From contig CM072166.1 in NCBI GenBank assembly GCA_036850595.1, positions 16,200,758-16,264,757 on the forward strand: a DNA stretch of 64,000 nt, given 5' to 3'. The number at the start of each line of letters is the position of its first letter. Position 1 is the stretch's first letter. A model generated the notes under the pieces. That model was given only the letters and a program-made list of their open reading frames with translations. It was not told the origin of the DNA and made no database searches. This DNA comes from Rhyacichthys aspro (lineage: Eukaryota; Chordata; Actinopteri; Gobiiformes; Rhyacichthyidae). Of the stretch, positions 52,101 to 62,500 are shown in pieces. The translations under genes were made by a program, and so were the position numbers.

Positions 52101-53922
52101 AAAGGTAAGGACCAGAATACCTCCTGTACGCAGTATTCAAAGACCTTTAATAATGTTGTATTCTCTGTAAGATATGACCACCTCTCAGTGCTGTGTGAGC
52201 TGTTGCCCGTGGCTTTGCCGTCGTTAGCGTCTTGTCTCCAAACACTCATTGATGGACAGTTTAATGCTGAGGTACAGAGCAAGGTCACATCAAAGCTGGG
52301 TATTTCTTCTGTGGAAGTAGAAGCAATGGAGAAGTAAGCCCCCAAATGAGTATTAATATCATCCCTCTACCCACACATCTAACTAAGTATTGGTTTTTGT
52401 TAGTTTGTCTCATGTTTGGATATTCTTTTATTCTTTCAGAACCTCCACAGAAAATTCCATGTTTCCAGGAAAAAGGCTGGCTGAGTTAATAGTCGATCTC
52501 AATTCATTCCTCAACTTGGAAGATGTACGATTTTTTGAAAATAACATGTAAGTTTAAGCCCAACGGTAACACAAATTTATAAATAATATGTTTACCACGA
52601 TCACACAATCAAATAAAAAAAATAAGTAATCTGAATGGTGGATAAAAAATTACATCTTTAAGGCACTATTACCTGAAAAGTGGCAGAAGTGGAGACTGCA
52701 ATTTCGTACCTCACACTCATCCTTTTTAGTGCATTTGAATAGCTAGTGTAGCTCTGCAGGTACATGCTGTACTTTATGTCATAACTGTTATTATGAACAC
52801 AACAAGGCAAAACAGAAAAGAGCACACATGGCATTTTCTTTTGTGATAATGATACAAATGAAGTTATTAAAATACTGAACAACACTGTCTTGTACATTCA
52901 TTACAAACAAAACCAAGGCCATTTTTCTACTTACCACCATGATCTAATTCAAACAGCTGATCTACTTAAACATGGAGGCAGCATAGCATTTTATAGCGTG
53001 ACAGTGTGACTCAAATGCTCACTTTTTGTTTCTAGTCATGATTAGTTTCAAGCAGCTCAAGATGGAACTTTTAGTTGTGGTCAGACTTGTGTTGTGAAAT
53101 AATAACGCCTCACTCAGACACAGATGGACAGGGCAATAGCAGCATTTCATATCCAGAGAATATCTCCTATGCTAACACAAACTACTACTGACAACCTTTG
53201 TATCTCCACTGGCAACTAGCCACCCTTCAGGCCTGGAAACATTACTGTAGAATTGGGACATATATGACATATTTATGTGATTATACACTAATAAAAACTT
53301 ATTTTTGACTATTTTCTTTATTAATTTAGTAGTTTTGGGGACACTTTGACAGTTTAAGTTGTTAGTTTTTCAATTGCACAGCTCACCACACCAACACTTT
53401 GTAACTGATAAACTAATTAAACAACTTATAACATTAAAAATGGCACAGAGGGTCTAAATAAATTGCCATTATTTATTTTTTTCCATATACAACAACTGAT
53501 GTTCAAATTGCAAATAAAGACTTGACTTCCCCACAAATAATCAAAACAATATTTGTGTATCTATAGGTTTATAAGAGGTTGGTTCAGTCCTCACCAGCGA
53601 CAGAGGAAGATGGTGAACCCTCTGATCACAATGCAGATCCAAAACCAAGCCACAATGTAAGAAGCAGGTTTTTTTCTGTACTGCACAATATGATAAATCT
53701 GGTCAAATGCTGCTAACAAAAGTCCTGTGGCTTTATGTCTCCAGTTATCTGACAATGCTGCAGCAGAAAGTAGAGGCACTAAAAACAGAGATGGTGCGTT
53801 TCTACCCAGACTCAACAGTACAGGAGTGGTTGGAGGAGCATGTCTGGCCTGTCCAAGTGCCTCTGCAGAAAATCGTCGATGAACTTGCAGCCTGCGTACA
53901 GGAAATGGTGCCAAGTCACTAG
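49039..53922 (+). CDS. hexd: Hexosaminidase D (glycoside hydrolase family 20), complete, eleven exons
   Basis: Joining 49039-49125, 49209-49324, 49922-50009, 50088-50252, 50872-51055, 51762-51833, 51906-52104, 52172-52333, 52440-52547, 53567-53656 and 53745-53922 gives 1449 nt, or 482 residues plus stop; the human protein is of similar length. It is a family-20 beta-barrel enzyme that removes terminal beta-linked N-acetylgalactosamine or N-acetylglucosamine. I see no signal peptide, which agrees with its nucleocytoplasmic location. Landmarks: LVHLDLKGAPP near residue 13, EYEDMFPYEG near 46, QTFGHMEF near 91, catalytic pair Asp151-Glu152 in HIGADE, MWDDM near 197, and LTGWQRYDH near 299. The substrate-assisted mechanism uses the Asp-Glu pair. 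It is transcribed away from ogfod3. A poly(A) signal lies 76 bp past the stop. The start is the first ATG in frame with the conserved N-terminus; no strong alternative is seen. Confidence 0.97.
49209..49324 (+). CDS. hexd: hexd exon 2
   Basis: Codes residues 30-67 plus two bases, including GLLVEYEDMFPYEG, a family-20 signature. Acceptor TGTTGAG is weak but is the only AG that keeps frame and homology. Donor GTGGAA. Confidence 0.93.
49325..49921 (+). other. hexd: hexd intron 2
   Basis: 597 bp, AT-rich, with no recognised element. Confidence 0.8.
49922..50009 (+). CDS. hexd: hexd exon 3
   Basis: Codes residues 68-97 and ends in EVIPLIQTFGHME, the strand leading into the active site. Acceptor TTGACAG, donor GTGACA. 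Confidence 0.95.
50088..50252 (+). CDS. hexd: hexd exon 4 (catalytic Asp-Glu)
   Basis: Codes residues 98-152 and ends exactly on the catalytic pair in LHIGADE. The human protein has Cys where this has Ala at 150. Acceptor TTCGTAG, donor GTAAGA. Confidence 0.97.
50253..50871 (+). other. hexd: hexd intron 4, with a dispersed repeat relic
   Basis: 619 bp. At about 50585-50770, TTGGGCTGTATGATAATGC and AACTGCAATACTTAAATG resemble the units repeated in narf intron 2, a type of short repeat common in fish. Confidence 0.55.
50872..51055 (+). CDS. hexd: hexd exon 5
   Basis: Codes residues 153-213 plus one base, including VYMLGEGEESRRWL and VVMWDDMMRDM, the next active-site strand. Acceptor CTCCAG, donor GTTAGT. 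Confidence 0.96.
51056..51761 (+). other. hexd: hexd intron 5
   Basis: 706 bp, AT-rich, nothing recognised. Confidence 0.8.
51762..51833 (+). CDS. hexd: hexd exon 6
   Basis: Codes residues 214-237 plus one base, with LVQPMLWDYVPNLDVD matching the family segment. Acceptor GAAACAG, donor GTAGGA. Confidence 0.94.
51906..52104 (+). CDS. hexd: hexd exon 7
   Basis: Codes residues 238-303 plus two bases, including DVWAASSFKGST and KGIALTGWQR, late barrel strands lining the sugar site. Acceptor TTATAG, donor GTAAGG. Confidence 0.96.
52172..52333 (+). CDS. hexd: hexd exon 8
   Basis: Codes residues 304-357 plus two bases, beginning YDHLSVLCELLPVALPSLA, well conserved. The later half is more variable. 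Acceptor TGTAAG, donor GTAAGC. Confidence 0.95.
52440..52547 (+). CDS. hexd: hexd exon 9
   Basis: Codes residues 358-393 plus two bases, a less conserved stretch containing FPGKRLAELIVDL. Identity rests on position, phase and flanking TTTCAG and GTAAGT. Confidence 0.88.
52548..53566 (+). other. hexd: hexd intron 9
   Basis: The longest hexd intron, 1.0 kb. No gene or clear repeat. Confidence 0.8.
53567..53656 (+). CDS. hexd: hexd exon 10
   Basis: Codes residues 394-423 plus two bases, including RGWFSPHQRQRKMVNPL, a conserved C-terminal motif. Acceptor TCTATAG, donor GTAAGA. Confidence 0.94.
53745..53922 (+). CDS. hexd: hexd exon 11 (stop)
   Basis: Codes the last 59 residues and the TAG stop. 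It is helical in character, with FYPDSTVQEWLEEHVWP matching the family C-terminus. Acceptor CTCCAG. Confidence 0.94.
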
Positions 53923-55475
53923 TTTCAAATCAACTACCATTCTTTTATGTATTAAAATAGTGGAATAATAATGTTTGCACAAGCCCTTAAACATTTCAAT
54001 AAAGGCTTTCCCTGGTTGTATTGCTTTAAAGGTGTGGTTCATAGTTTGTTTTTTGTTTGTTTTTGTGGGGCGACACCTGGTGGTGAAAATTCAGATTTCA
54101 AATCCACACCTTACACTTCTGCTTTTTAGAACATGTAAACAGCTATGGTAGCCCGGCAGGGACATGGTAGTGGCTTTAAAACACACCCAGGTCTGACTCA
54201 ATCTGAATACTTTAGAACGATGTCTCCTGCATCCTGTTCCTTACTCTATCCTTAACCTTGAGAAACTTCATGAGGTAAACAGTAAGAACTTAGGAGGTTC
54301 CTTGGTGATTAAGAAAAAGAGCTTCAGCAAGACATTGATGTACAGTGGCTTAAAAAAACCCACACATCCCAAAAATACAAACTTCAACAAGCGTACCTAA
54401 TTTAAAGTTAAAACACATAGTGAGCAGCGAGTGTGAAGGTATATAACAAACTCACCTACAGCATTTTCTCCCAACTGCAATTCACCTGTAGGTCCTGGTC
54501 TAACCCTGATCTGGCCAAACAATCCACTAAAGTCACATCCTATACCTTGTAAGCATCAATGCCGTTGTGGATTTATGCAAATTAGCCACGTGGCTTTAAG
54601 TTTTGTTTGTTTGTAAGTGCTAAGGAACGTCCAGAGTTATGAAAAGAATCAGTGAAGCTCCTTTCTTACCTCGTCTCCTGAAGTGAGAATTTAGACAGCT
54701 AGCAGGGAGTTAGAACATTTCCTAATCAATTTGAGGTATTCAGAATGAGCGTAGATCAGTTGAGTTCATAAATCTCCTAATCTTTTGAGATATACGAGTG
54801 TGCTTTCCCAGCTGTGCTCAGTTTGTGACCGAACTGTTCCTCCATCCACTTGATTGCACACTTATTTTTTCATTTAGATTTTCTCTGTTTACATTCATTT
54901 AAAGTTGTTGTGAATACACTGAAAACAAATTTCAACCAAGCAGAAGTAAAATGAGGTTTATGTGTTTTATGCATAAACAAAGACAATAAATCAACAATCA
55001 TTCCTGATCACATATCCTGAGTTTTCCATGAGTTTCAGTCTTTGGTTTCAATGTTTCAAAAAAAACGGCAAAGCAACACGGAAATATTTCACACATCATT
55101 TGCTCTGGATGGAAGCTTGGCAGTCCTTCATGCTTGATTATTGTTTGCATGGGCATTCATCTGGAATGTTTAGCAAATAAACTTTTAAAAGGTGATGATC
55201 ATCAGCATTGTGGTTGGCTGGAAATGACAGGAAATGTGCTTTCTATTGCATAAACAGTCATTACAGTTCAGTAGGAAGGCACAATAAACCTGTATTTTTC
55301 CACACTATCTTTCTATGGAAAACCTGTATTTGTAGAACTTCACTAATGCAAATATTGCTTAGTCATGAAAAGAAATTCTGACATTACACACATGCTAGAG
55401 AATCCACGATTTGCTGTAATGCCCCATAAGCTCAGTCCATTTCAAAGATCAAAATGGCTGCATGCCACAAAGAGG
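53923..55475. other. Space between the 3' ends of hexd and cybc1
   Basis: Holds the hexd 3' UTR and poly(A) signal, then AT-rich sequence that should contain the cybc1 3' UTR on the minus strand. No other gene seen. Confidence 0.7.
53998..54003 (+). terminator. hexd: Poly(A) signal of hexd
   Basis: A canonical AATAAA lies 76 bp after the hexd stop codon, with T- and GT-rich sequence about 40-60 bp further on. This gives a very short 3' UTR. Confidence 0.8.
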
Positions 55476-55629
55476 TTAAAGTTCTTCCGCTGCCTCATCT
55501 GAATCGCTGCTGTTTCCTGCTGATTCCTCTTCCTCATCTTCTCCGTACTCTTCCTCCTGCTGCCTGCACTTCTGTAGCTCGTCCAAGCCCACAAAGCGCT
55601 TCAGTAGTGTGGCCACTGCCTCGACATCA
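55476..55629 (-). CDS. cybc1: cybc1 coding exon 5 (acidic tail, stop)
   Basis: Codes residues 149-199 and TAA. The first part, DVEAVATLLKRFVGL, matches the family. The rest is a run of Glu, Asp and Ser ending in EEL. Acceptor CTGCCAG. I found no clear AATAAA close downstream. Confidence 0.92.
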
Positions 55630-57645
55630 CTGGCAGGAGACACAAAATACTTGTAAAAACACCAATATAGGTAGTATCAATAAGAAATAACAATTATAAG
55701 AAGATTTCCCTTTAAAGATATTGTGTTTGGCAGAGAACACTACCACTTCCTTACCATTTGACATTTACATTATTTGATAAAGCTATGTTCAGACTGCATA
55801 AATATTAGGCCTCTGAATACTGAGCCACCAACTTGTATCTTCTATCCACTCACTAACAGCGCAGAGACACAAGTAATTCTTTGAAACAGCCTTCACGGAG
55901 CGCTAGGATCACTGACCTCACGCTAGAATCATTAAGCGGTGATTGCTTTGTAATGGCATACAATGGTTCTAGAGTGATGTCAATGAACCTAGTGTTCCCT
56001 GAGGACTATTGTAAAGAACCATTTAAGAAACTGAAGGCACATTGAGGAAGAATTACTTTATCTTAATCAGAGCTACATTTGGAAGTGGTCTGTATTGACT
56101 TACTGTCTGTACTGTTTAAAGAACATATCTAATAAAAATTGAACGGAAATGAAAATTGCATTTGGTTGCAGTCTGCACATGGCCATACTGACATTAAAAG
56201 CAACTAAAGAGTTACTGGCATTGTTCTACACTATGTAAATCCTTTATTCAGTAAAACGTGGCTTTCTGTTGGCCTGTTAATACTGAAAATCTAAAAAATA
56301 TCAGGTCTTTCGAACTGTGCTATAATATACTTATTTGATGAAGCGTCATTAGCAAAAAAGTGTTAATCGGAAATATTTTCATCTTTTTGACAAGGCATTG
56401 AACATAAGAAAATAATAATTCACGCTTGTATTTTAAGCCAGATTTAAGGAAAAGTTAAGTACCTTTAAGAAAGCTATACACAGTAAACAGGCTTTCAAAG
56501 ATGGAGGCCATGGTCTTAGGTATTGGTTGCTTCGTAAAGCTACTATCTAATGCCTCTGAGTAGCTGGTAGGCATAAACATAAAAATAGAGGAACAATATA
56601 ATAAATGTAAAAAGAGATTTTGAAAAAAAATGTGTTAGCATTGATGGCTGTCCAGGATCTGTTGTCAGGATGTGGAGGTGTTGGCAGTGGCACTGGGACA
56701 ATACTATATCACATGACAGACCAAACAACTGAAATTCCCCTGGGTATTAATAAAGTAACACTGAATTAAACTCTACTATTTTGCACTTATTCTTGAAGTT
56801 TAATATGCTCATGCTTTAATTTGATTATTCGGTCTAATCTGTGTTTCCATTCTTATTTAATGACTGAATGTTGCCTTCTCTGAATGATATGTACCTCCGT
56901 CCTCCCAGTGTGGCACTATGAGTGAGGGGGTAGGAGAAGCCTGTCGCCAACCGCAGCATAAGCAGATAACCTTTCCCCAGGTAACGGACCCTCTCCTCTT
57001 GGACACAGATGTCCTGCAAGTGTGTCAGGTCCAACACCACTGATGAAAGTTAAAAACCATTTATAGAGATTTAACCCACTGTATTTTCACTATGAGAAAT
57101 ACTAGCAACATACAACTGTGACTTACCTTTCTCTTGACCCTTCTTCCATAATGTAAGGACATATGTGTACAAGCTAAAAGTCTTCAGCTCAATCAGGTTC
57201 TCTGTCTTGTCAAATATAGCCTCCTCCCATTCCTCCATGTTCTGCATGGCCACAAACAGGCAGCCGGTGATGTAGAAAAGCTTCCACGGGATGCTGTCTG
57301 TTAGCCACACCACAAACAGTGCATGCAAAGAGGTGTTAAATAAGAGCGCACTAACCTGCTATGTCAACAGACACATGCAAATTAGGTAACAGATTATGTA
57401 TTTGTGTACCTGAGCTGTAGTAAGCAGCAGCCAACCCAACTGATGCTATGCCTGAAAGAAAATAGCATGTATTATTATGTGGTTTCAGTAAAGGGCAATG
57501 TCAACAACAGTTTTATAAGCAGAGGCAATTTGCATGTCCTTTTCATATTACACTTACCAACAAGAAGAGACCAAGAGCGGATCCCTGGGGATCTCTTGAG
57601 ATGGAGCAGGGTGGGGCTGTGTTCCTCCACTGTCATATAGCCCAT
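55476..57645 (-). CDS. cybc1: Cytochrome b-245 chaperone 1 (Eros), complete coding region, five exons
   Basis: Joining minus-strand exons 57558-57645, 57410-57451, 57127-57297, 56895-57039 and 55476-55629 gives 600 nt, or 199 residues plus stop; the human protein is 187. In mammals this endoplasmic reticulum protein stabilises the gp91phox-p22phox heterodimer needed for the phagocyte oxidative burst. Visible features are LHLKRSPGIRSWSLLVG near residues 14-30, then two hydrophobic segments (about 24-43 and 48-64) that together give a membrane-anchored N-terminus. These are followed by MEEWEEAIFDK, KTFSLY, RVRYLGKGYLLMLRLATGFS and a C-terminal acidic tail after residue 165. The tail is longer and more Glu/Asp-rich than I recall for the human protein. 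The start ATG directly follows a splice acceptor, so the 5' UTR must come from an upstream exon, probably within 58130-58270. It is tail to tail with hexd and head to head with narf. Confidence 0.95.
55630..56894 (-). other. cybc1: cybc1 intron 4
   Basis: The 1.3-kb last intron. Its only recognised content is a retrotransposon-like tail near 56730. Confidence 0.75.
56731..56768 (+). mobile_element. 3' tail of a fish LINE or SINE
   Basis: GAAATTCCCCTGGGTATTAA followed by TAAAGTAACACTGA is a decayed form of the well-known fish LINE/SINE tail ending in AATAAAGTATCT. Only the tail can be recognised. Confidence 0.45.
56895..57039 (-). CDS. cybc1: cybc1 coding exon 4
   Basis: Codes residues 101-148 plus two bases, including EERVRYLGKGYLLMLRLATG and the following FSYPLTHSA, the best conserved part of the family. 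Acceptor TCATCAG, donor GTACAT. Confidence 0.95.
57127..57297 (-). CDS. cybc1: cybc1 coding exon 3
   Basis: Codes residues 44-100, with WKLFYITGCLFVAMQNM (second membrane segment), EEWEEAIFDK and LKTFSLY. Acceptor CTAACAG, donor GTAAGT. Confidence 0.96.
57410..57451 (-). CDS. cybc1: cybc1 coding exon 2 (42-nt micro-exon)
   Basis: Codes residues 30-43, GIASVGLAAAYYSS, the rest of the first membrane segment. Acceptor TTTCAG, donor GTACAC. Confidence 0.93.
57558..57645 (-). CDS. cybc1: cybc1 coding exon 1
   Basis: Codes residues 1-29, with the ATG immediately after acceptor TTGTTCAG. It carries LLHLKRSPGIRSWSLLV, nearly identical to the mammalian protein. Donor GTAAGT. Confidence 0.94.
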
Positions 57646-58261
57646 CTGAACAAAGGGCAAGAACATGAAAGAAACACTTTAATAATATACACGTTCAATC
57701 AATATGGAAATGCAGTTGGAATTTGTATCAGAATTTTAATTGTAAAATGGTAAAACCCAACACCAAGTGTATTTCCAAGTACAGCCTACAATAATTCCAA
57801 AGCATCCTGCATATGTAATTACGTTATTATAACATTACTTCACAGTTATAGGAAAAAAATGTTTCTAGAGGGTTAATGGCTGATGTGTTTGTTTTGTGAG
57901 ATGCTGAGGTATCACGTCTACACAGCATCCTTAAAACTCTAAAAAGAAAAAAAAAACTTAAAAAAAAGCATAACCTCATACGTATAAAAACATGGCATAA
58001 TAACTATACGAAAATGAACACAATTCTGTCTTGTTTCAAATGGCCAAAGGGATGCTGCTGCTGCTTGGAATGGGATGTAACAACATGCTAAATTACTATA
58101 AAAAGAATAACAAATTAATATATTTACCTACCTTTTTCAATGTATTTCAAAGCTATGCGCCAAGCAAATCCAGCAACAGAAACTTTAAATGCAACGAAAG
58201 AACATGTAGTAAACTATAAGGAAGCAGTGGTCATTTCTACTAGATTTTGCAACAACTGTCA
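57646..58261. other. cybc1: cybc1 upstream sequence, probable 5' UTR intron
   Basis: AT-rich sequence between the cybc1 coding acceptor (57646-57648) and the promoter motifs. If the possible UTR exon is right, 57646-58131 is an intron. Nothing else recognised. Confidence 0.5.
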
Positions 58262-58270
58262 AGAAAGGGC
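58132..58270 (-). other. cybc1: Possible 5' UTR exon of cybc1
   Basis: The cybc1 ATG follows an acceptor, so an upstream exon is needed. On the minus strand a donor AAAAAG-GTAGGT lies near 58127-58137, and the ETS and CCAAT motifs lie just beyond 58270. The exon would contain short upstream ORFs. This is inference only. Confidence 0.3.
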
Positions 58271-58560
58271 GCCACTTCCTTCCTGGTTATGTTTGCGCTG
58301 ATTGGCTGGCTTCACGCTTCACGCGGCCTTCAACATAAAAGCCATCCAAACGTATTGTAGTCTGATAGTATTATAATTAGACTAATAGTATATAGTAGTA
58401 TAATATTTTGTAGTACAATATTTTGTGTTTATTTCGTTTTTCTTATGTGAAAACATTAAATATCTTATAAAAAAGTGGACAAAGATACATAGTTATAAAA
58501 TTCAAGCCAGAACTTCCGGTGCAGACCACTAACTGTTTACGCATGCGTAAGGACACCGGC
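58262..58560. promoter_or_regulatory. Probable divergent promoter of cybc1 and narf
   Basis: Between cybc1 and narf lie an ETS-type ACTTCCT at 58274-58280, an inverted CCAAT box at 58301-58305, ACTTCCGGT at 58512-58520, and the perfect 14-bp palindrome TTACGCATGCGTAA at 58537-58550, which resembles an NRF1 site. No TATA box is seen at a matching place. The ETS and NRF1-like sites sit just before the inferred narf first exon. Confidence 0.55.
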
Positions 58561-58804
58561 ATAAACAATGGAGTTGGACTCTTATTTTTGGCTTCAAGAC
58601 GCTATATGTTGAAAACATCAACGGGCAATTATGAAGTAACTTCATAGACACGCGATGGAGGCGACACCTGTCCTAAAACAACGTAATTCAACGTAAAAAA
58701 GTGCATTTACTTGCTTTGCTGTCCGTGGTGTTATGTCACTGTCCGTGCGGTCTTCTACTGTTTTTCATGCCATTGTCCCGAAACAGTAAAATAGAAACCG
58801 TCCG
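58560..58804 (+). other. narf: Probable 5' UTR exon of narf (left edge uncertain)
   Basis: The narf coding exon opens with a splice acceptor at 59505-59506, so a non-coding exon must lie upstream. The best donor is GTGAGT right after 58804, following the ETS and NRF1-like motifs. The intervening intron would be 702 bp. The transcription start is a guess. Confidence 0.5.
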
Positions 58805-59506
58805 GTGAGTGATTGTACATAAAACAACTTTTTAGATGATACCGTTTGAAACAATATTCACCCTCTGAAAGTGAGAAGAAATGTTTAACGGTTTGTTAAG
58901 GTCATTATGGTTTATTATAGCGCGGCATAATCCATAGCAAACTGCTTACTACTAGTCCCAATAATGTTATATCAATGTTATACCCTTTGAAAATCAAAAT
59001 AATAAAAAAAAAAAAAAAAGTTTGAAATGAATGAAATTGTGGTTCAACAAAATAGTGGCACAGTGAAATCTAGTCCAGAGTTATATAGTTCTCAATGTCT
59101 TTGACTTCAGTTGAACTTTTACTCTCACAAAGTCGTATCATTATTGCAATATCCAGTAGTTATCATGACCTTTTCTTGGTAGCTCTATTTTATTACACGT
59201 TCATGGCCTTAAATCCCCTTTACGTACATAATTGCTGTTTTTGTTTGCTCTGCTGATATAATTAACATAAGCCATTAAATGTTTAACTACAGGATGCTGC
59301 TTTGGCTTTAGTGTTAGTTTCCCACCATTCTAAAGCTGCTGTATTGGTGATAAGCAGAAAGTTTGTGATAGGACAGCAAGGAGGAGGAGGAGGGTGTGTC
59401 AGGCAGAACAAAACACACAAGCACTTGACACAGGCAGTCATAATGCATTAGAGAGACAATCTGTGTGGAAATGGTTAAGTGTATTCTTTTGACACTGAAT
59501 TTACAG
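58805..59506 (+). other. narf: Probable narf 5' UTR intron
   Basis: 702 bp from a GTGAGT donor to a TTTACAG acceptor. Contains a poly(A) run near 59005. Nothing else recognised. Confidence 0.5.
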
Positions 59507-59520
59507 GGAAGAAGCAAAAC

Positions 59521-59577
59521 ATGTCTGAGGTGAACCTAGGAAAGCGGAAGGAGAAGTGTGAAAACTGCACCAAACAG
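59521..59577 (+). CDS. narf: narf coding exon 1
   Basis: Codes residues 1-19, ending KCENCTKQ. The exon proper begins at 59507 after acceptor TTTACAG, leaving 14 nt of 5' UTR. Donor GTACAT. Confidence 0.9.
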
Positions 59578-62500
59578 GTACATTTCACATCTTTGTCATA
59601 ATTTCTGGTAATGATCACATTAATAAATGCCTATATTTAAATGACTGATTTACAGTGCAATAAGAAGCTGACTGAGGATGGAACCAACTCGCCCAAAGAC
59701 AACGCCAAAGCTAATGAACAGGTGAGTTACTATTTGTATTGTCTGTGTTTCGCTAATTTTTCGCAAGACCTGTTTCACAAAGAACAGCTTGAACTGCAAA
59801 AATATTACAGTATTCCATGTTACATTTAGGTTTTTTGTTGTTATAATTATGTAGTATTGCAATGGATTTTTACTTCAATGTCAGCAATCACAGCTGCTGC
59901 TTGAACTGCAATAATATTAAGGTCTTCCATGTAACTTAATTTGTAACTCAGGTTATAATATTATGTACAAATTAGGGCAGCACAATATAGCACAAATGTA
60001 TTGTTTTTACAATATCAGCAACTGCAGTATCCATATGATCAAGGACTGCTTGAGTCACTATAATATGATAGTTCTCCATATGAAATGTAATGTAATACAG
60101 TTGGGTTGGAATATTATGTGTATAAATTAAGCAGCACATAATATCACAAATTTATTATCCCAACGCCCATAATCGCTATATCCATTTCACCAGGAATTTA
60201 AAACTTAAATCGCAATAATATTATGGTAGTTCATGTGACATTCTTTTGTATTATGGTTATGATATATTTTTATGTATACAAATACAATATATTGCAAATG
60301 TATTGTTTGTAATATCTGTATAACAATATACAGATCACAAAGAGTGGTTTCAATCACAATAATATTATAGTTTTCTATATGATATTTGCTTCTAATATGG
60401 TTAGGTCATAATAATAGGTGTATAGATTAGGGCAGCACAATATATTGCAATTTATTGCTATCACAATATCAGCAATCACAATAGATGTGTCACGGCCTGT
60501 CTGTCCTGGGAGTATCCCTCCTTCTGTAATTCTGTCTGAGAGTCTTTCCTCACCCTGCCTTGTCTAAGGACAAGGGATGTTGTCTGGTACAGTCTGTTAA
60601 GCCCTTTGAGGCAGCTTTTGTTTTTATCACAAAGAACAGCTTGAATCAAATATGTCAAAATAACTGGCCAACAAGAGTATAAAAAACTGATGCTGGTAAA
60701 TATAAAAGTGAGTGTGATAAGTGGAGGTTAGTCCCGACCCATGTATTTTTACGGTGCCTAGGAGAATATTCAATACAAATAATGCCTCTTGTCCAGATAT
60801 TGTGCAGCCCTACTTTCAAAAACCTAAAAGGTGAAGTTAAAGTTGAATTTAATATAGAAAATAACAAATCTGATATCAATAATAAAATATGTAATGTTAC
60901 GATGATGAGATAATGGAATACCTGCCTTACTTAAATGCTTCATTACTAAAATAACCCACATTAAACTAAGATTCTCATGGAACTGATTTGTGTTGGCTTC
61001 TCAATCTTCAACCCTTCCTCTCTGTTATTCTCTAAGGTAACTGAATCGCCCCAGTTGTTGCTCAGCGCCTGTCTCTCGTGTGATGGGTGTCTCACCGAAG
61101 AAGAGACACTGAAAATTTCCCAGCAGAGTCTGGAAGATGTGGAGCGAGTTTTAGCGTTAAATAAGGTATAACACAAAAGATTCAAGTCATCCTTAACTAA
61201 GCAGATTCCTGTACCACATCTACATTGACTCTCTTGTTTGTTTGTTTCAGAAGTGCGACGTGTCCAAACACAAGGTGCTGGTGGTGTCCCTTTGTCCACA
61301 GTCACTGCCATTCTTTGCTGTCAAGTTTGGACTGGATGTCAGTGAGGCTGCCCAAAAACTGTGCGGCTTTTTAAAGAGTCTTGGTGAGCTCAGAAGGCAA
61401 TGTTTATACCTTAAGCCAAGTCTTTTACATTTTACAAATTCAAATTTTAAGTAAAGAATATACAAACAATAGAAATAAAAGTTGGAGTTTCTTGTCTTGG
61501 AAGCTTGTGCTCTGGAGAACTAGCAGTTGTTCCCTTGTAAGAGCAATGCTGGAACCATAGCAATGCATTTTCCACAATACGGCCTCTTCATTCTACTTTT
61601 TAACTGTTCCAAGGGAATTTTATTTCTTATTCTTCTCATCATTTAGAATAATATAATAAAAGAATATGTCTAGAACATGTTTTTTTCAATTAACTCTGGC
61701 CTTATGGCTTTTCTGGTATTACCGCAGATACCTCTCGTTTCTACCTCACTATTTTATTCCTCTATTTTCCAGGTGTGCAATATGTGTTCGATACGACTCT
61801 GGCAGCAGGCTTCAGCATTTTAGAAAGCCAGAAGGAGTTCATTCAGAGGTATCGTAAGAGAAGCCATGACCCCCACGCCTTGCCCATGTTCACTTCCTCC
61901 TGCCCTGGTAAACTTCCTTCTTTCTCCTTCTATTTTATATTTTTGTAATTCTGTATATATAGTATAGACTTGGCTTGTTTTAGAAGTAGATAAGCAGAAG
62001 CACCACTCCCTTTTTAAGAGATAGGACAAGAATTTGTCATTTTTGCTGCATATTGGCAGTTATTCTTCTTCAACTAAATAAACTAAATAAAGTCTTGGGT
62101 CGTGCTTTTAAGTTGGAAAATTGAGATTGCTATTGTGGTTGTTACACAGAGGAAACATTGCACTCTTTCCTGGAACCTGAAGGATAAACTTACCAAGTGT
62201 GTGTGTGTCTGTGCGTAGGGTGGATCCGCTATGCAGAGCGCGTCCTGGGTAGTTTGGTGACACCTCATATCTGCAGCGCCAGGTCCCCACAGCAAATCAT
62301 GGGCTGTTTGGTCAAAGACTACTTCTCGAAACAGCAGGTGAGTACAGACGCCTCAGGAATGTGCTTCAAGTAAACTTAGTAAATCATTCATTTTATTTAG
62401 AAAGAATGCATCTCACACAAGTGGATGTAACTCAACAGGCTTGTGACCACTGGACCGGTACAGTGTGGGCTGGGTCATGTTGAGTTCTATTGGCAAAAGG

